Source of the DNA: CAYXUG01 sp964468655
Lineage (GTDB): Bacteria > Fidelibacterota > Marinisomatia > Marinisomatales > CAYXUG01
Assembly: GCA_964468655.1 (NCBI GenBank)
Contig: CAYXUG010000007.1
Span: 1-53,000, forward strand
Direction: 5' to 3'
Length of the DNA stretch: 53,000 bases
Positions 1 to 7,434 of the stretch are shown here, piece after piece; the first letter of the stretch is position 1; the number at the start of each line of letters is the position of its first letter. The translations under genes and the position numbers were made by a program. The notes under the pieces were generated by a model. That model was not told the DNA's origin. It worked only from the letters and a program-made list of their open reading frames with translations, and ran no database searches.

Positions 1-7
1 TTCATTT

Positions 8-619
8 CTAATCCCACATGTTGTCGGGATATTCCCATTTAAATTCCCATTTCACGGGGTTATTATAAATATAATTTCTGATTTTGTCCAGTGATTCGTG
101 TGATCGGATAATGTGGTCGTAAAACCGGGGTTGCCATGCAAAATGGGAGTTGATGTGTTTTTGGATTCGTTTTGTGCATTTGGATTTGAATTGTCCAACA
201 ATAGAACCCAATGAATTAGCAACTGTCCCTGTAGAGACGTTCCGCTGGAACGTCTCAATTTTTATTTTACCACGATTCTTTTTATTTGAGACGACCCCAC
301 GGGTCGTCTCTACGGTGTTGTTTTGAATAACAATAATTCCATGGAAATGATTTGGCATTATCATGTATGCATCAAGGTCAACATTATCACGAATTTCAGA
401 CGTTTTCTGCCATTCTTCATTTACTATTTTCCCCTCATTTGACAAAACTATCTTCCCATCCACAACACCCCCAAACCAGCATTTTTTGTCTTTCGTACAA
501 ATTGTAATGAAATATGCACCCTCCCGGGAATAATCGTATCCTTCCAAACGGGAGGATTTAATCCTGTATTTATTTTGAAACAAATTTGATGATTTTAAAT
601 CCATCGATATCTGGCTCAC
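8..619 (-). CDS. REP-associated tyrosine transposase (RAYT, Y1/HUH superfamily)
   Basis: A 203-residue single-strand DNA nickase/transposase of the IS200-like Y1 type, of the domesticated RAYT branch that acts on REP palindromes. The HUH metal motif is HFH at residues 91-93, inside MPNHFHGIIV. WQPRFYDHIIR (162-172) is followed by NYIYNNPVKW, whose first Tyr (Y183) aligns with the catalytic Tyr of the E. coli RAYT. The start is GTG at 619, with a GAGGA ribosome site about 6 bases upstream; an ATG at residue 6 is an alternative. Residues 103-130, between the HUH and Tyr parts, are encoded by two inverted GAGACG palindromes, so the gene carries a copy of its likely substrate in frame. A further palindrome lies upstream at 716-742. 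No terminal inverted repeats of a full insertion sequence are seen, which fits a RAYT rather than an active IS. Confidence 0.88.
   Translation of the reverse strand: MSQISMDLKSSNLFQNKYRIKSSRLEGYDYSREGAYFITICTKDKKCWFGGVVDGKIVLSNEGKIVNEEWQKTSEIRDNVDLDAYMIMPNHFHGIIVIQNNTVETTRGVVSNKKNRGKIKIETFQRNVSTGTVANSLGSIVGQFKSKCTKRIQKHINSHFAWQPRFYDHIIRSHESLDKIRNYIYNNPVKWEFKWEYPDNMWD
231..313. repeat. REPIN-like inverted pair of GTAG/GAGACG palindromes inside the RAYT gene
   Basis: Two perfect hairpins face each other. The left has arms at 234-243 and 247-256 (10-bp stem, 3-base loop); the right has arms at 288-297 and 301-310 (10-bp stem, 3-base loop). A 31-base A/T-rich spacer separates them. The pair begins with GTAG and ends with CTAC, so it is symmetrical, as in REPINs. 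GTAG at the foot of the hairpin is the tetranucleotide known from E. coli REP elements. The GAGACG base of the stem is shared with copies at 716, 9450 and 48923, while the tip differs in each. Confidence 0.85.
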
Positions 620-715
620 ATTTTATCCTCAGTTTTCCCTACAATTTTCCAGATGTCTAACCGTTGGGAAATTTAGTACGATAATTTTAAATTGTGTAGT
701 TTTTAAAACGCATAA

Positions 716-742
716 GTAGAGACGCATTCGATGCGTCTCTAC
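716..742. repeat. REP palindrome upstream of the RAYT gene
   Basis: A perfect 12-bp stem with a TCG loop, starting GTAGAGACGC and ending GCGTCTCTAC. It lies about 100 bases upstream of the RAYT start and just beyond the 3' end of the uracil-DNA glycosylase gene. Being intergenic between a RAYT and its neighbour is the usual place for REP elements. It could also act as a transcript 3'-end hairpin for the glycosylase gene, although no T-run follows directly. Confidence 0.85.
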
Positions 743-748
743 AAACAA

Positions 749-1405
749 TTATATCTGATTTTTTATTTTATTCAATAATGATACCATCATTTCAAAGGTC
801 AATCTTTTTGTATTCACATTTCGGGGGCTGGGATGGTAAGCGCTAATGAGTATTTTCCCATTTGGCAGATCGTGATAACGGGAATGGATGAATGGGAAAT
901 CTTTCATTTTAAAATCAAAATTTGATTTTAGGATTTTCAAGTAACCGTCGAAGGCAATTTTCCCCAATGCCACAATGTATTTTACATTTTTTAATAATTG
1001 AACTTCTAATTCAATAAACAGACGGCAATTGTTCAATTCATCCGGTTTCGGTTTGTCCTGCGGCGGGACGCATTTCAGCATGGGCGTCATGTAACAGTTG
1101 AATAATTCAAGTCCGTCATCCAGTGAATCAGAATTGGGCTGATTCGACAACCCTACTTCATACATACACTTAAACAAAAAATAAGCCGATTTATCTCCTG
1201 TAAAAACCCGCCCTGTCCGGTTTCCGCCGTGTGCTGCGGGAGCCAGTCCAATAATCAATAATTTTGCATTTGTATCTCCGTAACCGGTAACCGGTTTTCC
1301 CCAGTAATCCCAGTCCATGAACTGCTTCCGTTTTGTGCGTGCAATATCTTCCCGGAATTCCACCAACCGTAGGCATCGGCGACATTCAATGATTTCCTTA
1401 TTCAG
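749..1405 (-). CDS. Family 5 uracil-DNA glycosylase (UDGb type), 4Fe-4S
   Basis: Base-excision repair enzyme that removes uracil, and in this family some other deaminated bases, from DNA. The signature GLAPAAHGGNRTGRVFTGD is the family 5 motif A, which lacks the catalytic Asp of classical Ung. The distal motif is SAYHPSPRNVNT. Two iron-sulfur Cys are visible downstream in LKCVPP and ELNNCR. The other two, in the sequence CRRCLRLVEF, are encoded at 1373-1375 and 1382-1384, upstream of the first obvious start (TTG at 1366, 205 residues). I therefore place the start further up. There is no ATG or GTG in the open stretch, so the CTG at 1405 used here is only a guess; ATT codons at 1390 and 1414 are others. 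The reading frame runs without a stop to the 3' end of the neighbouring dehydrogenase gene, suggesting coupled translation. Confidence 0.85.
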   Translation of the reverse strand: MNKEIIECRRCLRLVEFREDIARTKRKQFMDWDYWGKPVTGYGDTNAKLLIIGLAPAAHGGNRTGRVFTGDKSAYFLFKCMYEVGLSNQPNSDSLDDGLELFNCYMTPMLKCVPPQDKPKPDELNNCRLFIELEVQLLKNVKYIVALGKIAFDGYLKILKSNFDFKMKDFPFIHSRYHDLPNGKILISAYHPSPRNVNTKRLTFEMMVSLLNKIKNQI

Positions 1406-1431
1406 ATTTTCAATAGATTTGTGAATTAAAT

Positions 1432-2454
1432 TTATATTTTCGGGGATAACAAGACCTTCCCGATATTTTTATGATCCTGAATGTACCTGTGCGCTTTGGA
1501 AGCATCTTCAAATGAAAATACACTATCAACCACTGGATTGATTTTTCCTTCATCCAGCCATGTTTTTAACTGATTTTGGGCACGACCGAGACGATCCTTT
1601 GCACTCCACAAATGGCCAAGATTACAACCGATGACCGCCTTGTTGTGCATCATGAGTTTGATGGGATGATATTTTTTGGTGGAAAAATACGCTTTCAACC
1701 CCGAAATGATTTGCCTCGATTTTCCCGGTGCAGAAGAAGAAAACCCGTAGAAAACCAATTGGCCTAAAGATCTCAGCGCTTTGTAACTCCGCCAAAAATT
1801 GTCACCGCCAACCGGATCGAGAACTAGATCTACCCCTTTCCCATCCGTCATTTCTTTTGCTCTTTCCACAAAATCTTCACTATTGTAATCAATGAGATTT
1901 TTCATTCCCATTTCACGAAGATGCGCATGCTTTGCTCCTGATGCTGTACCCATTACTTTACATCCGTAAATCTTTGCAATCTGCCAGGCAGAAATTCCAA
2001 CACCGCCGCCGATTCCGTGGATTAAAATGGTATCTTCTTTCCGGATACGTGCCTGCTCAATCATCATGATATATGCCGTCATGTAGGTAACCGGTGTCGC
2101 GGCAGCTGACTCCAACGAGACATTTTCAGATAATTCCATTACCTGCCCCACTTCGACGCAAACAGAACTGGAATATCCTTCAAACCGCGTGATGGAAGCT
2201 ACCCGTTTTCCCGCCATTTGTTCATCAACTTCCTCCCCAACTTTGTCAATGATTCCGCTGACTTCATACCCTACCACACAGGGTGTTTTTGGCGAATCGG
2301 GATAAAGTCCCATTCGAGCAAGAATATCGGCAAAGTTTATCCCTGAAAAATGGACATCAATTCTTACCTGTCCTTTTGCCGGTTCAGGATTAGGAGCTTC
2401 TTTGACCTGAAGTATTTCCGGTTTTCCTACTTTTGGTATCCATACCTGTTTCAT
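1432..2454 (-). CDS. MDR-superfamily quinone oxidoreductase / VAT-1-like dehydrogenase
   Basis: A 340-residue zinc-independent medium-chain dehydrogenase/reductase, expected to reduce quinones or enones with NAD(P)H in the cytoplasm. The N-terminal GroES-like fold includes GINFADILARMGLYP, typical of the QOR/VAT-1 branch. The Rossmann fold has the nucleotide motif HGIGGGVGISAWQIAK around residues 145-160. No Cys cluster for structural zinc is present. The C-terminal WLDEGKINPVVDSVFSFEDA is the usual closing strand region. A good ribosome site (AGAGGA) precedes the ATG. It is read towards the uracil-DNA glycosylase gene, with almost no gap. The actual substrate cannot be told from sequence. 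Confidence 0.88.
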   Translation of the reverse strand: MKQVWIPKVGKPEILQVKEAPNPEPAKGQVRIDVHFSGINFADILARMGLYPDSPKTPCVVGYEVSGIIDKVGEEVDEQMAGKRVASITRFEGYSSSVCVEVGQVMELSENVSLESAAATPVTYMTAYIMMIEQARIRKEDTILIHGIGGGVGISAWQIAKIYGCKVMGTASGAKHAHLREMGMKNLIDYNSEDFVERAKEMTDGKGVDLVLDPVGGDNFWRSYKALRSLGQLVFYGFSSSAPGKSRQIISGLKAYFSTKKYHPIKLMMHNKAVIGCNLGHLWSAKDRLGRAQNQLKTWLDEGKINPVVDSVFSFEDASKAHRYIQDHKNIGKVLLSPKI

Positions 2455-2627
2455 TTTAATTCCTCTTTTGGTTAAAGTATTCGTTAATACAACTGTGGAT
2501 ATTAATGAACATTGTCCATTAGGTAAAAGGAGTGTGTGATTTGATTTTGGATGTTGGATGTTTGATTTTGGATTATTACAGTTAATTACAAATTATTTTA
2601 TGGATTTTACATTCACACTCACCCTAC

Positions 2628-2648
2628 CCTCTCCCATCAAGGGAGAGG
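2628..2648. repeat. Small hairpin (CCTCTCCC...GGGAGAGG)
   Basis: An 8-bp perfect stem with an ATCAA loop in the intergenic region before ppiD. No T-run follows in either direction, so it looks more like a dispersed repeat fragment than a terminator. Confidence 0.5.
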
Positions 2649-2821
2649 AAATTTGCTTATCAGTATTAGAATCTTTTACAAAATCAATTCTCGTTATCAC
2701 TAAAAGTTTACTTCAATGGTATTTTACTTCGAGATTCGTGAATCTGTATTTCCACAGGATCCTTCGGACGCTGTGCGTGTACAATTATTCATCCATTTGA
2801 CATATTGCAAAGATTCCATCA

Positions 2822-2850
2822 TTGCACTCCTTTAATAAGTTAACTATATT
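2822..2850 (+). promoter_or_regulatory. Possible promoter of the ppiD-like gene
   Basis: TTGCAC at 2822-2827, a 17-base spacer, and TATATT at 2845-2850, about 44 bases before the ATG. The same -10 sequence occurs in the much stronger tRNA promoter at 52902. The -35 matches the consensus at only the first three bases, so this is a tentative call. Confidence 0.35.
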
Positions 2851-2893
2851 TCGCTGCATTTTTTTATCGGGAATAAATTAATAGGAGAACATT

Positions 2894-4741
2894 ATGGGTC
2901 TAATGACCACCTTGAGAAACAGGATGCATTTCATTCTGTGGGCATTGCTGGTTCTTTTCATAGGAAGCATGACAGTTGGCGGTCTCGTAGGAGGTGCTGA
3001 TTTAATCAGTCAGATTTTAGGCAGGTCCAATCCGTCAACTGCAATTGGAATTATTAATGGACAGTCCATTCCACCGGATGCATTCTTTAATGCAGTGCAG
3101 CAGCAAATCATAAATACAAGAAATCAGGGGCAGGAAGTGGACGAAAGACTGTTAGATCAGATTCGAATATCTGTGTGGGATAATCTGGTGGAAGTAATCG
3201 TATTGAATCAGCTCGCTGAAGAATACGATATTAATATCACAAGTGATGATATTTACCACCATTTATATAATTTCCCTCCACCCTTTCTTCAGAATGATCC
3301 AACGTTTCAAACCGATGGGGTATTCGACAGGTCCAAGTATATTGATGCGCTTGAAAATCCGGCAGCTGATGAATGGCGTCCTATCGAAAATCTTGTCAGG
3401 GAATATCTGCCAAGGCAGAAATTGTACGATCAGGTAAAAGCAAGTGTGAATATTTCTGGATCGGATGTAAAAAAAGATTTTATTCGAAATAATGTCAACT
3501 TTACCATTTCAGGATTGGTCATACAAACAAACGGGATTCCAGATGGCGACGACGTAACACCATCTGATGAAGAAATAGCAGAATACTACCAATCTCATCA
3601 GGATGACTTCCAAGTGGCTGAAGGTCGAATTTTATCCTATGTCAAGTGGAATTTAGAACCGTCCAGTGAAGATACAAATCTTGTAGTGAAAGAAGCTCAC
3701 GATCTGAGCAAACGTCTGAGATACAGTAAGGAAGATTTTTCTGAACTTGCCGATGAATACACGGAAGATCCGGGGAATATTGACAAGGACGGAAATCCCA
3801 AAGGCGGCGATCTCGGATGGTTCAAGAGGGGACAAATGGTTGGTCCATTTGAAGAAGCGGCATTCAATGCCAAAAGCGGTGATATTGTCGGTCCTATTGA
3901 ATCAAGTTTTGGTTATCATATTATCTGGATAAGGGATAAAAGATCAACAGATGGTGAGGAGGAAATCCTCGGCAGTCATATTTTGCTCAAGGTGGAAATG
4001 GGTCCGTCAACGAGAGAAAATACTCGTCAGAATGCGCTTAAATTCACTTATGATGTGGAAGATTCCGGTTATGGTAAAGCTGTTGAAATCAACGTACTTG
4101 AATCAACGCAATTAAGAGCACTGCAGGAAGGAGCAAAATATATTCCTGGATTTGGATTTTTCTCCGCCCCGGCTCGGTTCGCATTTGATCCCGATACAAA
4201 GTTAGATGATATCAGTGATGTGATACTGTCTGATAAGGCGTTTTGTATATTTAAATTGGATTCCATTGCAGCTGCGGGGACAAAACCATTGGAAAATGTT
4301 AAAGGGCAAATTCAATTTATTCTTAAAAAAGATCTTAAAATGGCCAAAGCCGAAGTGATTGCAAGCGATACCTATAAACAAATGATTGACGGAGTATCCC
4401 AGGATTCTATCATAAAAGAAAATGACCAATTGAAACTGATTCCCACAACAATCAAAACATTGTCGTCAACTTTTCCTATTGTAGGAAGAAATCCATCAGT
4501 CATTGGTGCATTGCTTGTTTCTGAGCCGGGAAAGATCCTTGATCCTATCGAACTGCCCAATGGGTATGCTATATTGCATTTTGAGAAAAGAGCTGAGTTT
4601 GATTCCAACCTATGGAATGTACGAAAGGAAACACTTTACAATTCCATTCTTGTCACCCGCCAGAATGAAGCAATCAGTGAATGGCTGAGGGGATTAAAAG
4701 ACAACGCTGATATTGTGGATAACAGAAAATTTTACTTTTAA
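2894..4741 (+). CDS. PpiD/SurA-like periplasmic peptidyl-prolyl isomerase
   Basis: A 615-residue membrane-anchored foldase for envelope proteins. A short basic N-terminus and one membrane segment (about residues 11-35) anchor it in the inner membrane. A SurA_N-type chaperone region follows (about 45-200). A parvulin domain covers about 235-345, with GGDLGWFKRGQMVGPFEEAA and SFGYHIIWIRD as its hallmarks. A second parvulin-like start, GSHILLKVE (about 355), leads into a degenerate copy, then a C-terminal region with GFGFFS as in PpiD. AGGAG lies 6-7 bases upstream of the ATG. The domain order is that of PpiD, but the length and sequence are FCB-like, so no gene symbol is given. It stands alone, convergent with the enoyl-CoA hydratase gene. 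Confidence 0.88.
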   Translation: MGLMTTLRNRMHFILWALLVLFIGSMTVGGLVGGADLISQILGRSNPSTAIGIINGQSIPPDAFFNAVQQQIINTRNQGQEVDERLLDQIRISVWDNLVEVIVLNQLAEEYDINITSDDIYHHLYNFPPPFLQNDPTFQTDGVFDRSKYIDALENPAADEWRPIENLVREYLPRQKLYDQVKASVNISGSDVKKDFIRNNVNFTISGLVIQTNGIPDGDDVTPSDEEIAEYYQSHQDDFQVAEGRILSYVKWNLEPSSEDTNLVVKEAHDLSKRLRYSKEDFSELADEYTEDPGNIDKDGNPKGGDLGWFKRGQMVGPFEEAAFNAKSGDIVGPIESSFGYHIIWIRDKRSTDGEEEILGSHILLKVEMGPSTRENTRQNALKFTYDVEDSGYGKAVEINVLESTQLRALQEGAKYIPGFGFFSAPARFAFDPDTKLDDISDVILSDKAFCIFKLDSIAAAGTKPLENVKGQIQFILKKDLKMAKAEVIASDTYKQMIDGVSQDSIIKENDQLKLIPTTIKTLSSTFPIVGRNPSVIGALLVSEPGKILDPIELPNGYAILHFEKRAEFDSNLWNVRKETLYNSILVTRQNEAISEWLRGLKDNADIVDNRKFYF

Positions 4742-4759
4742 CTAATCACCAGATACCCA

Positions 4760-4790
4760 GCCTGCCCCACGCTGTGCGGGGCTGGCAGGC
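4760..4790. repeat. Inverted repeat between two convergent genes
   Basis: Arms GCCTGCC (4760-4766) and GGCAGGC (4784-4790), with an alternative inner pairing GCCCC/GGGGC (4764-4768 and 4778-4782). It is the only structured DNA between the 3' ends of the ppiD-like and enoyl-CoA hydratase genes, so it may end transcription from both sides. Without a T-run it may equally be a dispersed G/C-rich repeat. Confidence 0.5.
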
Positions 4791-4815
4791 AATAACTAGC
4801 TAATACTAACCCAAA

Positions 4816-5601
4816 TTACTCCCCTTTCCACTGGGGAGTTCTTTTATCAAGGAAAGCTTTAAGTGCCTCCCTCCTATCTTCAGTATTAATGATTGTTTTG
4901 TAATTATTATTTTCAATTTTTAACCCATCCCTTATAGGTAAATCCAACCCCTCGTTTATAGCTCTTTTGGCAGCTTTTAAAGCGAGGGGTGCATTGCAGA
5001 CTATATCTTTCGTTATTTCATAAACTGCTGTTTTTAAATCATCGCTCGTAACCAGCCAGTCAATCACACCATCCTCAAACGCTTCTTCGGGAGTAAAGGA
5101 TTGAGCCGAAAAAATCCAGTATTTTGCTTTGCTGACTCCAATCAACTTCGGCAGGCGCTGAGTACCACCTGCCCCGGGAATAATTCCCAGAGACGTCTCT
5201 TTGAGTCCAATAAACCCCTGGTCTGCCATTACCCGAAAATCGCATGCCAAAGCCAATTCCAAACCACCTCCGAAACAAGTACCGTTAATTGCCGCTAATG
5301 TGGGTGCGGAAATCTCCGCTACTCGCTGAAATGTATCACAAACTGAACTGACAAAAGAAGCGACTTCCTCATCACTCATTGACTGCCTCTCTTTCAGGTC
5401 AGCACCGGCGCAGAAATGTTTACCCTCACCCGAGAAAACAACCAAACTGAAGAGATCATTATTTTCCAGCCAATCAAGTGATTCATTCAATTCCGTAATC
5501 AGCTCTTTTGATAGCGCATTGACAGGAGGATTGTCTAAAATGACATCCAGTCGTTTCTCATGAGTTTGAAGTTTTACCGTATTCAATTGCAGAACTTGCA
5601 T
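4816..5601 (-). CDS. Enoyl-CoA hydratase/isomerase (crotonase family)
   Basis: A 261-residue crotonase-fold protein, the usual family length, expected to hydrate enoyl-CoA esters in fatty- or branched-acid breakdown. The oxyanion-hole region GKHFCAGADLKE is at about 60-71 and the second, NGTCFGGGLELALACDFR, at about 105-122. Both catalytic glutamates of hydratases are in place: one in GGGLELA and one in GLKETSLGIIPGAGGTQRL. The short N-terminus and general pattern resemble methylglutaconyl-CoA hydratase (AUH) about as much as ordinary hydratases. A leucine or terpene pathway role alongside the carboxylase genes at 11-14 kb is possible, but they are not adjacent. No strong ribosome site is seen before the ATG. 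Confidence 0.88.
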   Translation of the reverse strand: MQVLQLNTVKLQTHEKRLDVILDNPPVNALSKELITELNESLDWLENNDLFSLVVFSGEGKHFCAGADLKERQSMSDEEVASFVSSVCDTFQRVAEISAPTLAAINGTCFGGGLELALACDFRVMADQGFIGLKETSLGIIPGAGGTQRLPKLIGVSKAKYWIFSAQSFTPEEAFEDGVIDWLVTSDDLKTAVYEITKDIVCNAPLALKAAKRAINEGLDLPIRDGLKIENNNYKTIINTEDRREALKAFLDKRTPQWKGE

Positions 5602-5656
5602 GGGGGAATGTAAGGAAAATATTTATTTGGAGGAATGGATAACTGGGGATTTGGAG

Positions 5657-5704
5657 GATTGGAGTAATGGAAGATTGGAGTAATGGAAGATTGGAGTAAT
5701 GGAA
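5657..5704. repeat. Three tandem copies of a 16-base unit
   Basis: GATTGGAGTAATGGAA occurs three times without a mismatch at 5657-5672, 5673-5688 and 5689-5704, followed by decayed variants to about 5726. The length is not a multiple of three and no gene covers it. Expected to vary in copy number between strains. Confidence 0.9.
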
Positions 5705-5805
5705 TATTGGATAGTTGGAGAAATGGTCAATAGTTGCATTGACCGGATACTGAGCGGAGTCGAAGTGAAGGTGGTAAATTAGAGGATTGGATAGTACCCT
5801 CCCCT

Positions 5806-5893
5806 GTCATTCTGAATCCGCCGGTTGGTGGATGAAGAATCTACTTATGATAACCAGTAAACATTGAAGATTCTTCGTTACACTCAGAATGAC
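5806..5893. repeat. 88-base MITE-like inverted-repeat element
   Basis: Outer arms GTCATTCTGA (5806-5815) and TCAGAATGAC (5884-5893) are perfect 10-base inverted repeats. Inner arms GAAGAATC (5834-5841) and GATTCTTC (5869-5876) are also perfect. This nested structure resembles small dispersed elements seen in many environmental genomes. It has no coding capacity. Confidence 0.75.
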
Positions 5894-5996
5894 AAAAAAA
5901 CAAGATACCTCGATCCTATCGCCTTTATGCTATAACCAAAGTATTGCATAAAAAAACAAATTTATTCATTCAATTGATTTTGATTAAATTCCAATC

Positions 5997-6995
5997 ATGA
6001 AAGCCATGTCCCTTGCGAATTGTGGTGATATATCTTCCCATCCTCTCAAACTGATTGACCTCTCTCCTTCCGAACCAGCCGATGGTGATGTTCAGATCAA
6101 AGTCCACTACTGCGGTGTCTGCAGGACAGACCTTCACATTGTGGAAGGTGATCTGAATATTCCCGAACTTCCCATCATTCCCGGTCATCAGATTGTAGGA
6201 AGTATTGAGTCCATCGGGAAAAATGTTTTAAAATTCAACATCGGTGATCGAGTGGGCGTTCCGTGGATGAACCGGACTTGCGGGAAATGCAGTTTCTGTA
6301 CCAAAAAAAATGAAAACCTGTGCGATGATGTTGAATTCACGGGACTCCACCGAAACGGCGGATATGCTGAATATACTTCCGTTCCTCAGCAGTTTGTTTA
6401 CCCATTGCCTGAAGGTATCTCAGATGAACAGACTGCCCCACTCCTTTGTGCCGGAATCATCGGTTACCGGACACTGAAACTGAGCGGAATCAAAAAAGGT
6501 CAGAAATTGGGACTGTACGGCTTTGGCGCGTCGGCTCACGTGACCATACAAATCGCTAATTATTGGGATTGTGAAGTCAATGTCTTCACACGCTCGAAAG
6601 ACCACCAGAAACACGCTGAAAAGTTAGGCGCAGTGTGGACTGGCACTGCTGAAGACGATCCGAAAGTAGAAATGGATGCCTCTCTCATTTTTGCTCCTGC
6701 AGGATGGCTCATGGCGGAAGCGCTGAAAAAAGTCAGAAAAGGTGGCACTGTTGTGTCAGCGGGGATTCACATGACGGACCTCCCGGAAATGCCTTATTCC
6801 CTCCTATATGGTGAAAAAACACTCACCTCCGCCGCAAATGCAACTTTTGTGGATGGCGCTGAATTACTCCATTTAGCCGCTGAAATACCAATTGTAACCG
6901 AAGTTGAGCTGTACCCACTGAGTGAAGCAAACAAAGCGCTGGCGGATTTAAAGGAGAGTAAAATCAGTGGTGCGGGAGTTTTGAATGTTTCTTAA
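5997..6995 (+). CDS. Zinc-dependent alcohol dehydrogenase
   Basis: A 332-residue medium-chain alcohol dehydrogenase for NAD(P)-linked oxidation or reduction of alcohols and aldehydes. Catalytic zinc ligands are in CGVCRTDLH and PGHQIVG (the His in GHQ; the Gln replacing Glu is common in this subfamily). The structural zinc site is CGKCSFCTKKNENLC, with four Cys. The coenzyme motif is degenerate, GLYGFGASAHVTIQIA. The N-terminus (MKAMSL) and length fit AdhP/AdhA-like enzymes. No obvious ribosome site precedes the ATG. It appears to be a single-gene unit, followed closely by a small lipoprotein gene with its own good ribosome site. Confidence 0.9.
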   Translation: MKAMSLANCGDISSHPLKLIDLSPSEPADGDVQIKVHYCGVCRTDLHIVEGDLNIPELPIIPGHQIVGSIESIGKNVLKFNIGDRVGVPWMNRTCGKCSFCTKKNENLCDDVEFTGLHRNGGYAEYTSVPQQFVYPLPEGISDEQTAPLLCAGIIGYRTLKLSGIKKGQKLGLYGFGASAHVTIQIANYWDCEVNVFTRSKDHQKHAEKLGAVWTGTAEDDPKVEMDASLIFAPAGWLMAEALKKVRKGGTVVSAGIHMTDLPEMPYSLLYGEKTLTSAANATFVDGAELLHLAAEIPIVTEVELYPLSEANKALADLKESKISGAGVLNVS

Positions 6996-7027
6996 CATTA
7001 ATTTTAAAAAAAATTAAGGAGTCCCAC

Positions 7028-7318
7028 ATGAGACCAATATTACTATTATTTTCGCTCTTCTTCATTATTGTATCCTGTGAAGACGGCGACAACTGTGACT
7101 GGGGTGAAAAAGGAACAGTTTTATTTGTCGATGTTGAAGGTGGATGCTGGAAAATATTATCAGATAATATTGTAAGTTATGAACCAATGAATTTAGAAGA
7201 AAAATTTAAAATTGACAGTTTAAGAATTAGATTTGAATATGAAATCGAAGAAGAAATAGGTTCAATTTGCCAAGTAGGTGAATTTGTAATCTCCATTACA
7301 AAAATTGAAAAATTATAA
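7028..7318 (+). CDS. Small hypothetical lipoprotein
   Basis: A 96-residue protein with a lipoprotein signal: hydrophobic LLLFSLFFIIVSC with the lipobox Cys at 17. The mature part is short and acidic, has three more Cys (residues 24, 40 and 84), and ends in a strand-like VISITKIEKL. AAGGAG precedes the ATG by about 7 bases. I do not recognise a family. It is probably anchored in an envelope membrane; function unknown. Confidence 0.65.
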   Translation: MRPILLLFSLFFIIVSCEDGDNCDWGEKGTVLFVDVEGGCWKILSDNIVSYEPMNLEEKFKIDSLRIRFEYEIEEEIGSICQVGEFVISITKIEKL

Positions 7319-7434
7319 ATGATGTTTGAGAATTATCAATTATTGTTACTCTCAATTCTCACACAGGTTACTTAAACAATAAACTATTATTGAAATGAAC
7401 AGAAAATAAAATCTAAAAGATAGGATTTTTTATT

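Larger units (their letters stand above)
2455..2893. other. 439-base divergent intergenic region with short dispersed repeats
   Basis: Separates the minus-strand MDR gene from the plus-strand ppiD gene. It contains a direct repeat of TGATTTTGGAT (near 2540 and 2562) and an 8-bp hairpin, CCTCTCCC/GGGAGAGG, at 2628-2648 within a phrase of the kind that recurs in many bacterial intergenic regions. An open frame at 2558-2800 covers these repeats and shows no protein-like features. A plausible promoter for ppiD lies at 2822-2850. Confidence 0.6.
5602..5996. other. 395-base repeat-filled intergenic region
   Basis: Lies between two divergent genes. It holds three exact tandem copies of a 16-base unit, a fragment of a GAGCGGAGTCGAAGTG dispersed repeat near 5751-5768, and an 88-base inverted-repeat element. 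No convincing open frame is present. The promoters of the enoyl-CoA hydratase and alcohol dehydrogenase genes should be here, but I could not pick them out. Confidence 0.6.

Noticed and set aside
2558..2800. Open frame of 80 codons upstream of ppiD
   Set aside because: It runs through repeat and hairpin sequence, has no ribosome site and no protein-like composition.
4760..4790. Inverted repeat as a firm bidirectional terminator
   Set aside because: There is no T-run on either side, so it is listed as a repeat only.
5190..5201. AGAGACGTCTCT palindrome inside the enoyl-CoA hydratase gene, similar to the REP base
   Set aside because: It is only 12 bases, has no tip or GTAG, and encodes ETSLG, which fits the normal sequence of the family at this site. 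Treated as chance.
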